From the NCBI GenBank assembly GCA_024710535.1, contig JANJUO010000623.1, forward strand, positions 1-7,175: a stretch of 7,175 nucleotides of DNA, written 5' to 3'. The notes beneath the pieces are model-generated. The model was given only the letters and a program-made list of their open reading frames with translations, was not told the origin of the DNA and did no database searches. Source of the stretch: a bacterium (lineage in GTDB: Bacteria > Bacteroidota > Ignavibacteria > Kapaibacteriales > UBA2268). Shown in pieces: positions 1 to 6,071 of this stretch (positions are counted from its first letter, which is position 1; each line of letters starts with the position of its first letter). The position numbers and the translations under genes were made by a program.

Positions 1-214
1 TTTTTTGTAGTTCTTTAAGAAAATCATATCCATCTAACTCCGGCATCATAATGTCTGAGATAATCAAATCGGGTATTTGTGCTTTCGCGATTTCCAATCC
101 CTTTATTCCGTTTTCCGCCGAAAGCAAATTGAAGTTTGAGAATTTCAAAAACATAACAATGTTTTCTCTAATTGTATCCTCATCTTCAACAACTAAAATG
201 GTAGCTTTTCCCAT
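1..214 (-). CDS. Response regulator receiver-domain protein (3' part beyond the window)
   Basis: This is the N-terminal 71 codons of a two-component response regulator; the gene runs off the left edge of the window. The protein begins MGKATILVVEDEDTIRENI. The acidic pocket E10-D11 follows the first hydrophobic strand. The probable phospho-acceptor is D54, in SDIMMPELDGY, followed by the usual M-P and D-G turn. These match the CheY-like receiver fold. The later conserved Thr/Ser and Lys and any output domain are outside the window, so it cannot be said whether this is a DNA-binding regulator or a single-domain receiver. The ATG lies 3 nt after the stop of the histidine kinase gene, and a GAGG ribosome binding site sits inside the last codons of the kinase, so the two are probably translationally coupled. 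The upstream kinase is the likely phosphodonor (inference from position). Confidence 0.93.
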   Translation of the reverse strand, partial: MGKATILVVEDEDTIRENIVMFLKFSNFNLLSAENGIKGLEIAKAQIPDLIISDIMMPELDGYDFLKELQK

Positions 215-217
215 TGT

Positions 218-1930
218 TTACCTCATAATTTTAATTGGAATTGTAACGATAAATTTCGTGCCCAAATTGATAATACTTGATAATTCTATCTTTCCACCTA
301 ATTTTTCCAAAGACTCAACTACCACAGATAATCCTAAACCTGTACCCGTAATATTGCCAACATTTTCTGCTCTATAAAAAAGAGTAAATATTTTCGTTTG
401 CTCTTCTAACGGTATGCCAATTCCAAAATCAATGATTTCAAAAAGCAATTTCTCATTATGAATTTGCATGTTAAATTCGATTGGCTTCTCTTTTTCTGAA
501 TATTTCATTGCATTAGAAAGCAAATTATATAGGATTAATCTAAGCAATTTTTCATCAATAAAAACATTATTTGAATTGATTGTGCCGTCTTCAAAATTAT
601 AATTGAAAATAATTTCTCTGTTTGGGTCTGAACTTAATTTCAAATCAACGATAATTTGTTCGCAAAAAGAGACAATATCGATTGATGTGCTATTTAATTT
701 CATTTCTGCAGATTCAGATTTTCCAATGAAGATAACATTTTCTATTAAATCTGCCATATTATCAACGGATTTCATAATTTTATTATAAAATGAGACAATT
801 TCGTGCTTGCTTAGATTATCTCTGAATTTATCCAGCATTTGAGCTGATGATCTTATAATTGTAAGCGGTGTTCTGAATTCATGCGATACCATACTTACGA
901 ATTTTGTTTTTAAATTATTAAGTTCTTTTTCTTTGTTGAACAATCTACGCAATTCACTTTCTGCCATTTCTCTTTCTGTGATTTCATTTTTGAGCTTATG
1001 TACCAATAATTGCAAATCTTCCGTTCGCTCCATCACTTTCAATTCTAAAATTTGATTGGCGTTTATCAAGGATTTTTCTGCCTCTTTCAAAACACTTATA
1101 TCCAAGAAAGATTCAATTCCGATATTCTTGTTCCCAACGTTGAGGTATGTAGTATTTCTCAATATAGGAATGCTTCGCTTATTGATTGTTGTGATTTCCG
1201 ATTCGAAAGGGGAGAAGTGTGGATTATTTATTAAAATATTAGAATAGTTATGCAAGAATTCGGTGATGTAGAATTCGCTAATCTCATCATTATTAATGTT
1301 AATCAATTCCAAGGCAACAGGATTTGCTCTGATTATTTTTTTTGTATTTGCATCAAAAATGATAATACCTGTTAGTACACTATTAAAAATTGCTTCAAGT
1401 TCTCTTTTATTTTGGTTTATATCCATTGTCTTCAAAGCAATTTTCTGCTCCAGCAATGAATTTGAGTCTTCCAAATCTTTCAATATGAATTTCTGATTGA
1501 TGAAATTACCAAGAATATTACCAAATAAGGAAAGCAAATTAACAATATCATCATCTAATTGTTTGGATATAAAATCAATCAATAAGATTCCTTTGTATCC
1601 TGATTCGGATTTCAATGGAATTGATAAAAGAATAGATTCATCTTTTATTAAGTATTCAGTAGTTCCAAATTCTAAAGATTTCCCAACGATTCCTAAATTA
1701 ATACAATCATCTAATAATTTAATATTTTCATCAAATGATTCTGTGGGGAAGTAGGCTTTGAGATCAAAGTCTATAATTTCGCCTTCCAAAATGAATAATG
1801 AAGCAAATTTCAAATTAGGAATTGTTTCGCATACTTTAATTGCTTCTGAATACAATTCAGATAGTCTAATAAATTTTCTTCTTGTGAAATCTTCGATTTT
1901 ACTGAGCAATATTTTGGAAAAATTCTTCAA
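218..1930 (-). CDS. Soluble GAF-PAS sensor histidine kinase
   Basis: A 570-aa cytoplasmic sensor kinase with no membrane segment or signal peptide. Residues about 10-150 look like a GAF-type sensor domain, then comes a short helical linker. Residues about 174-285 form a PAS domain (ELEAIFNSVLTGIIIFDA onward), and about 287-345 a charged coiled-coil linker. The HisKA dimerisation domain has the H-box SMVSHEFRTPLT with phospho-acceptor H350. The HATPase_c domain shows the N-box (NLLSNAMKYS, N473), G1 box DFGIGIP (501-507), F-box FTLFYR (515-520) and G2 box GTGLGLS (529-535), so all catalytic motifs are intact. The start is TTG, the first possible start after an in-frame TAA at 1949-1951. The next Met is residue 169, which would delete the GAF domain. 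The gene begins 7 nt after the HDOD gene and ends 3 nt before a receiver gene, its probable target. The ligand of the GAF/PAS sensors is unknown. Confidence 0.94.
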   Translation of the reverse strand: MKNFSKILLSKIEDFTRRKFIRLSELYSEAIKVCETIPNLKFASLFILEGEIIDFDLKAYFPTESFDENIKLLDDCINLGIVGKSLEFGTTEYLIKDESILLSIPLKSESGYKGILLIDFISKQLDDDIVNLLSLFGNILGNFINQKFILKDLEDSNSLLEQKIALKTMDINQNKRELEAIFNSVLTGIIIFDANTKKIIRANPVALELININNDEISEFYITEFLHNYSNILINNPHFSPFESEITTINKRSIPILRNTTYLNVGNKNIGIESFLDISVLKEAEKSLINANQILELKVMERTEDLQLLVHKLKNEITEREMAESELRRLFNKEKELNNLKTKFVSMVSHEFRTPLTIIRSSAQMLDKFRDNLSKHEIVSFYNKIMKSVDNMADLIENVIFIGKSESAEMKLNSTSIDIVSFCEQIIVDLKLSSDPNREIIFNYNFEDGTINSNNVFIDEKLLRLILYNLLSNAMKYSEKEKPIEFNMQIHNEKLLFEIIDFGIGIPLEEQTKIFTLFYRAENVGNITGTGLGLSVVVESLEKLGGKIELSSIINLGTKFIVTIPIKIMR

Positions 1931-1937
1931 TTTAACT

Positions 1938-2789
1938 CTATTTATTTTTTAAAAGTAGTTTAACGGATTCTTCATATTCAGATTGAAACTTGTTCATATT
2001 CGAAGTGAAGAAATTATTTGGCAATTCTAAATCATCCCAAGCAATTTTATTTGGCTGTTGTATTATTTCTTTGCCGTCTGTACCAAATCCAAATAAATTT
2101 GCAGTAAGATTGGCAATGTGAACGCAGGAAACAAGTATATCACTTTTCCCGCTGATGGTTCCGGCACTATGATAACGAATAACATTCCTAATTGGAAGTG
2201 GTAATTTCCATTTTTCGGCGAGAATTTCGCCGGCAATTAGGTGATTAGTTCCAATTATTTTTAGTTCGGCTTCTCTTGCAGAGATTTTATTTTCGATTGA
2301 GTAGTTGATTACTTTCGCATAAGATTCGGGAATTATCTTATAGAAAAGTAATTTTCCCAGATCGTGAAGAATTCCAGCAAGAAAATAGTTTTCGATTTCC
2401 TTTACACCAGCAGTTTTGCCGATAGTTCTTGCCAAAGTTCCAACAGCAATGGAATGTTTCCAGAGATTAATTGGATTAATTGCATTTTTGGTTTTAATTG
2501 AGGCAAAAAGATCAATAATCGAAAGAGCAGTAATCAGATTTTTAATCTCTTCGAAACCCAAAAACATCACTGCTTGAGAGATATTTGTAACTCTGCCTTG
2601 GAATCCATAAATTGAAGAGTTTGCGGCTTTCAATACTTTAGAGGCAGATGCCTGATCTTTGCTAATAACATCAGCAACGTCCATCGCAGTTGATCGTGGA
2701 TTAACCATTACATCCATTAGATTTGAATAAATGGTAGGTAATGTAGGAAATTCGTTTATTCTTTGAATAATTCCATCAAGATTGATCAT
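1938..2789 (-). CDS. HDOD-domain signalling protein
   Basis: A 283-aa soluble protein consisting mostly of an HDOD domain (HD-related output domain), a family tied to bacterial signal transduction and usually thought to act by protein interaction. The N-terminal part is typical: EFPTLPTIYSNLMDVM, then ISKDQASASKVLKAANS (about 43-58), where the D-x-A-S-K-V-L-x-A-A-N-S pattern is diagnostic, and ISQAVMFLGFEEIKNL (70-85). The second half keeps HD-type residues: H112 in WKHSIA, H142-D143 in GILHDLGKL, H183 in TNHLIAGEIL and H207 in IRYH. The position often held by the final metal-binding Asp is Asn (N226 in HIAN), so catalysis is doubtful. The ATG is preceded by AAGGG with 7-nt spacing. The start overlaps the end of the upstream 114-aa gene by 14 nt, and an A8 run there could fuse the two. 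The exact role is unknown; co-transcription with a kinase and a receiver suggests the same pathway. Confidence 0.92.
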   Translation of the reverse strand: MINLDGIIQRINEFPTLPTIYSNLMDVMVNPRSTAMDVADVISKDQASASKVLKAANSSIYGFQGRVTNISQAVMFLGFEEIKNLITALSIIDLFASIKTKNAINPINLWKHSIAVGTLARTIGKTAGVKEIENYFLAGILHDLGKLLFYKIIPESYAKVINYSIENKISAREAELKIIGTNHLIAGEILAEKWKLPLPIRNVIRYHSAGTISGKSDILVSCVHIANLTANLFGFGTDGKEIIQQPNKIAWDDLELPNNFFTSNMNKFQSEYEESVKLLLKNK

Positions 2790-3120
2790 AAGAATTCCCT
2801 TTTTTTTGTAATTTCATTGCCAATAATTGCAAAGATGCCTTTATCCAATCCTTTTCGATGTCGATAGAAGGAGTCCAGTTCATTCTTTCTGCGAGAATTT
2901 CTTCAGCAAGTTTGAGTAATTCCGGGCTTATTTCATTTTCTTCCTCGGTTTCACTTTCTTTAATATGAATTAGTTTAATATTCCACGTTTTTAGAATTCT
3001 TAAATGCTGTGGAGCCAAAACAATTCCCGGAGGTAATAATGTTTGTCCCATATTATTAATTATTGGGTCGCTCAATATCATACCCTCGACCGCATCTTCC
3101 AAGAACACCACTTTGGACAT
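2776..3120 (-). CDS. Small protein resembling the N-terminal accessory domain of HD-GYP proteins
   Basis: A 114-aa soluble protein. Residues 1-55 carry the pattern V-x-L-E-D-A-V-E-G-M-I-L-S-D-P-I, then N-x-x-G-Q-T-L-L-P-P-G-I-V-L, then H-L-R-I-L-K-x-W-N-I-K-L-I-H-I. This resembles the short beta-rich domain often found in front of HD-GYP or related signalling domains (pGMvLa...G.lLl..G..L....i..L...gi..v). That assignment is from memory of the pattern, not a search. Residues 56-66 are acidic and the rest is predicted helical, with W82 and W92 notable. No catalytic motif is visible. It starts with ATG 10 nt after surE, with AGG at the surE stop as ribosome binding site, and its 3' end overlaps the HDOD gene by 14 nt. 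It probably works with the HDOD protein, as the two halves of what is elsewhere one polypeptide (inference). Confidence 0.85.
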   Translation of the reverse strand: MSKVVFLEDAVEGMILSDPIINNMGQTLLPPGIVLAPQHLRILKTWNIKLIHIKESETEEENEISPELLKLAEEILAERMNWTPSIDIEKDWIKASLQLLAMKLQKKGNSYDQS

Positions 3121-3130
3121 TTAAATTAAC

Positions 3131-3880
3131 CTATGATATATTTAAAATTTCAACTAATTCATTGTTGAAGAAATCGATTTTTAATGGAGTAATCGAAATA
3201 AATCCATCGGCAAGAGCGCCTTCGTCTGTATTTTCAGATTTATCCAAAGGCATAAACGAGCCTGCAAACCAGTAATAATCGCCTCCAAATGGGTCTGTAC
3301 GCTTCTCATATTTATCTTCCCATAAAGTAGAGCTTGGCTTGGTTACTTTAAATCCTTTGATTTCTTCAATAGGTAATATTGGAATATTAACATTTAAGAG
3401 AAGATTTTGTTTGTCCTTCAATTCAATTATTTGAGGTATTAATTTTTCAATAAAATATGCCGAACTTGTGAAATCTGCATCTATATCATGCGAACATATA
3501 GATAAAGCAATTGATGGTATATTGAATAACAATCCTTCGAATGCGGCGGCAACTGTTCCCGAATATAGAATATTGATTGAAGTATTTTTGCCGTGATTGA
3601 TTCCTGAAACTAAAAGTTCGGGCTTGTGTTCCAAAATTGTTGTTACGGCAAGTTTCACGCAATCTGCCGGGGAGCCCTCAACGCCATATCCAAAAAATTC
3701 ATCATTTTTGAAAACTTTATGAACTCTTAAAGGTTTATGAAGTGTTAGAAGAGAGCTAACTGCACTTTGCTGATTAAAGGGAGCAACCACCGTAACATCT
3801 CCGAACTTCTTTAAAACATGGACCACACTCATAAGTCCGGGTGAATTTATTCCATCATCATTGGTAACAAGTATTCTCAA
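3131..3880 (-). CDS. surE: 5'/3'-nucleotidase SurE
   Basis: A 249-aa cytoplasmic metal-dependent phosphatase that removes phosphate from nucleoside monophosphates; family members also act on short polyphosphate. The N-terminus MRILVTNDDG carries the metal-binding D8-D9. S39 lies in APFNQQSAVSS, GSPADC is at 69-74, and SGINHGKN (92-99) has the metal ligand N95. YSGTVAAAFEG (106-116) is also a family signature. Length is close to the usual 250-265 aa, so the gene looks complete. The start codon is TTG: a TAA stop lies immediately upstream in frame, and this start gives exactly the canonical SurE N-terminus. GAGGG 9 nt upstream is the ribosome binding site. It is the first gene of the five-gene signalling run and follows the 277-bp non-coding gap, so a promoter for the whole run may lie just upstream. 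Whether its activity is linked to the signalling genes cannot be judged. Confidence 0.97.
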   Translation of the reverse strand: MRILVTNDDGINSPGLMSVVHVLKKFGDVTVVAPFNQQSAVSSLLTLHKPLRVHKVFKNDEFFGYGVEGSPADCVKLAVTTILEHKPELLVSGINHGKNTSINILYSGTVAAAFEGLLFNIPSIALSICSHDIDADFTSSAYFIEKLIPQIIELKDKQNLLLNVNIPILPIEEIKGFKVTKPSSTLWEDKYEKRTDPFGGDYYWFAGSFMPLDKSENTDEGALADGFISITPLKIDFFNNELVEILNIS

Positions 3881-3889
3881 TTATAACAA

Positions 3890-3894
3890 CCCTC
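3890..3894 (-). promoter_or_regulatory. Ribosome binding site of surE
   Basis: GAGGG on the minus strand, 9 nt before the TTG start of surE. It is one of the stronger Shine-Dalgarno matches in the window and supports the non-ATG start, together with the in-frame TAA directly before the TTG. Confidence 0.75.
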
Positions 3895-4074
3895 AAAAAA
3901 GCAACAAACTTGCAATTAACGTAAAGAATTTTGATTTATTGTTAATAAATCTTGATTATTTATCTGTTTTTTTTATGTAAAATCAAACATTTTTCAAATT
4001 AGTTTTCTTTGTTTGCCTGAAGCATTAATTGTTAAATTGATTAATACTAATTGAGTTTAATTTCGATTGCAAAG

Positions 4075-4088
4075 AAATGAATTCATTT
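4075..4088. promoter_or_regulatory. 14-bp perfect palindrome, possible operator
   Basis: AAATGAATTCATTT reads the same on both strands and lies in the middle of the hydE-surE gap, about 20 nt downstream of the candidate -10 box at 4108-4113, roughly where a transcript would begin. A dimeric repressor could bind here. In such AT-rich sequence a chance palindrome of this length is possible, so this is only a candidate. Confidence 0.25.
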
Positions 4089-4107
4089 AACATTCTGATA
4101 AATTGTC

Positions 4108-4137
4108 ATAATACAAATTTCATATTGCAGATTTCAA
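4108..4137 (-). promoter_or_regulatory. Possible sigma70-like promoter for the surE operon
   Basis: On the minus strand, TTGAAA (4137-4132) and TATTAT (4113-4108) are separated by 18 nt, each matching five of six consensus bases. Transcription would begin near 4101, giving a leader of about 220 nt before surE. Bacteroidota often use a different promoter consensus (TTTG and TAnnTTTG), and AT-rich DNA yields such matches by chance, so confidence is low. Confidence 0.25.
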
Positions 4138-4157
4138 TTAATCTTTGCCAACAAATT

Positions 4158-5246
4158 TTATTCTGACTCATTTTTGAATCTATGCTCAAAGTGGCTTGAA
4201 TCACCCCATTCATTATATGCAATTTCGTTTCCAATCAATGCAATACGCATTTCAAGGCATGGCTTGCAGTCATCAGCATTTTCATCTATGCATGGTTTAT
4301 TGTCATATAATTTATAGTGCTTGCGGTATCCGCCCGGAGTGATGTTTGGCATAATGACATTTGCACCAACTTTTATGCCTTTTTCTCTGCCCATTTTATC
4401 GATGGTTTGAAGTGAAGTTGCGGCGGCAATATTAATATTTTTCATCATAATTCTAAGAATTGCAATCATTTTCAATGATAAATCAAATCTCTCTTCCAAA
4501 GGAAGAAGATGTTGTTTGAATTCATATAAAGGAGTATCTTCATGTTCGATATAAGGACCCATTCCCACCATATCAACATCGAATTCTTGCATCCAAAGCA
4601 AATCTTTTGCAAGATGCTCAATTGTTTGAAATGGCAAGCCAATCATTACTCCGGTACCGGTCTGATATCCAATATTTTTTAAATCGTAAAGACAATTGAT
4701 CCTTTTTTCGAAAGAATGATGTTTATCATTTGGATGAATTTTGTAATATAAATCCTTGTTTGTGGTTTCTATTCTTAATAAATATCTATTTGCTCCTGCG
4801 TTATACCAATCTTGATAAATTTCATTGGATTGCTCGCCACAAGATAGAGTAATTCTAAGATTATTGTTGGTTTTTTGATGAATTTTATCCAATAAATTCG
4901 ATATTCTTCTACTAAAAACCGGATTGCTAATTTCGCCAGATTGAATAACAATAGATGCATAATTACTGTTATAAGCAAAAACCGCCGCATCAATAATTTC
5001 TTCGTCACTTAAATTATATCGAAGAATCTTAGTGTTTGACTTTCTAATTCCGCAATAAAGACAATCTTTCGAGCAGAAATTCGAGAATTCAATTAATCCA
5101 CGAAAATATACTTTATCTTGAACATATTGCTTTTTGATTTGTGCCGCATGTTCGTATAATTTTTTTGCATCTAAAATATTGCAATCAAGTAGTTGAACAA
5201 TGTCTTCAAACTGAAGAACAGATTTATCAAGAATTGATTCAATCAT
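4158..5246 (-). CDS. hydE: [FeFe]-hydrogenase H-cluster radical SAM maturase HydE
   Basis: A 362-aa radical S-adenosylmethionine enzyme of the HydE family, which works with HydG and HydF to build the 2Fe subcluster of [FeFe]-hydrogenase in the cytoplasm. FRGLIEFSNFCSKDCLYCGI (48-67) contains the C58-x3-C62-x2-C65 site for the [4Fe-4S] cluster. Other HydE-like stretches are IVIQSGE (99-105), GTGVMIGLPFQT (197-208), DMVGMGPYIEHEDTPL (225-240) and GANVIMPNITP (294-304). The C-terminus has C319-x7-C327-x2-C330, the same spacing as the auxiliary cluster ligands of Thermotoga HydE, which helps separate it from PylB and BioB. Length is normal (about 350 aa). The ATG lies 2 nt after the permease stop, with AAAGGA six nt upstream inside the last permease codons. 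No other hydrogenase gene is in the window, so involvement in hydrogenase maturation rests on family membership. Confidence 0.93.
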   Translation of the reverse strand: MIESILDKSVLQFEDIVQLLDCNILDAKKLYEHAAQIKKQYVQDKVYFRGLIEFSNFCSKDCLYCGIRKSNTKILRYNLSDEEIIDAAVFAYNSNYASIVIQSGEISNPVFSRRISNLLDKIHQKTNNNLRITLSCGEQSNEIYQDWYNAGANRYLLRIETTNKDLYYKIHPNDKHHSFEKRINCLYDLKNIGYQTGTGVMIGLPFQTIEHLAKDLLWMQEFDVDMVGMGPYIEHEDTPLYEFKQHLLPLEERFDLSLKMIAILRIMMKNINIAAATSLQTIDKMGREKGIKVGANVIMPNITPGGYRKHYKLYDNKPCIDENADDCKPCLEMRIALIGNEIAYNEWGDSSHFEHRFKNESE

Positions 5247-5248
5247 AT

Positions 5249-6070
5249 TTATTCCTTTAAAGCTCCGGCAGTAAGTCCTTGAATTATTTTATTTTGAAAT
5301 AGTATGAATAATATCAACACAGGTAATGCAGAAATTGCAGCACCAGCCATCAAATGCCCCCAGTCAACAGATTGTTTGCCAAGATAAAATGTTAATCCAA
5401 CCGGTAAAGTTCTGTATTCTGCATCATTAGTAAACAAAAATGGAAATAGGAACGAATTCCAATTGCTCAAAAAAGTGTAAATCCCTAAAACAGTCAATAT
5501 AGGTTTTGATAATGGCATCACAATTCTGAAAATTATATACCATTCTCCGGCTCCGTCAATTCTTGCAGATGACTCCATATCGGATGGCATTGATTCTATA
5601 TATTGCTTAACCAAAAACACTCCAAATGGAGTAACAAGCCATGGAATTATCAATGAAAAATAAGAATTTATCCAGCCGAATTCCACCATTAACCTATATA
5701 ATGGTATCATTACAATATGTGGCGGAATAATCAAAACTCCAAGTATTGTAAAGAAAATTAGCTTATTCAGTTTGAAATCTCTTCTTGCTAAAGCATAGCC
5801 GGTAAATGTACAAAAAATTATATTGCCGATTGTTACAGAAATTGCCACAAAAAGCGAATTCAGAAAATAAATATCGAATCTGTCTGATTGCAATGTGTCT
5901 GTGAAATTAGAAAATGTTGTAGGCAATGCAAGAATACTTGATAAACTCGAATACCCTTCAGGATACTGCTTTATGGATAGCAAAAACATCCATAGCATTG
6001 GAAACATCATACCTAATGCTATCAATAGTAGAATAATATGCAATAAAATAGATTTTAAATTTATTCTCAT
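5249..6070 (-). CDS. Carbohydrate ABC transporter permease, MalG-like
   Basis: A 273-aa inner-membrane permease of the binding-protein-dependent sugar transporter family (CUT1, MalG/UgpE-like). Hydrophobic segments lie at about 8-31, 70-92, 103-124, 136-156, 189-210 and 244-260, giving the usual six. The cytoplasmic EAA loop, which contacts the ATPase, is MESSARIDGAGEWYIIFRI followed by VMPLSKP (165-190), with the conserved G173 and P186. FLVKQYIESMPSDM before it and QGLTAGALKE at the very end are also typical. The substrate cannot be told from the sequence. Transporters of this type need a second permease, an ATPase and a solute-binding protein; none is in the window. The ATG is 1 nt from the dacB stop (TAGGATG), with no separate well-spaced ribosome binding site, so translation is probably coupled to dacB. 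hydE follows after 2 nt. Confidence 0.93.
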   Translation of the reverse strand: MRINLKSILLHIILLLIALGMMFPMLWMFLLSIKQYPEGYSSLSSILALPTTFSNFTDTLQSDRFDIYFLNSLFVAISVTIGNIIFCTFTGYALARRDFKLNKLIFFTILGVLIIPPHIVMIPLYRLMVEFGWINSYFSLIIPWLVTPFGVFLVKQYIESMPSDMESSARIDGAGEWYIIFRIVMPLSKPILTVLGIYTFLSNWNSFLFPFLFTNDAEYRTLPVGLTFYLGKQSVDWGHLMAGAAISALPVLILFILFQNKIIQGLTAGALKE

Positions 6071-6071
6071 C

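Larger units (their letters stand above)
3881..4157. other. AT-rich non-coding gap between hydE and surE
   Basis: These 277 nt contain no credible reading frame on either strand. They separate the dacB-permease-hydE block from the surE signalling block. Within it are a sigma70-like promoter candidate, a 14-bp perfect palindrome (both listed separately), an A8 run on the minus strand near 3967-3974 and the surE ribosome binding site. No strong GC-rich hairpin followed by a T-run is visible, so transcription may continue from hydE into surE. No riboswitch or small RNA was recognised. Confidence 0.7.

Noticed and set aside
51..1952. Several plus-strand open frames of 60-108 aa
   Set aside because: They lie antisense to the response regulator and histidine kinase genes, which carry full sets of family motifs. 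The plus-strand products show no recognisable domain and have the composition expected of antisense shadows.
3895..3913. GCAA-loop-TTGC hairpin followed by T6 before surE, as an attenuator
   Set aside because: The stem is only four base pairs, too weak for a terminator hairpin; the T-run is ordinary in this AT-rich gap.
4127..4148. Inverted repeat GCAGATT/AATCTttGC just after hydE as a terminator
   Set aside because: The stem is only about 5-7 AT-rich pairs with a bulge, and no T-run follows on the minus strand, so it does not look like an intrinsic terminator.
4775..5008. A 77-aa minus-strand frame inside hydE
   Set aside because: It is an out-of-frame shadow within the strongly supported hydE gene and resembles no protein family.
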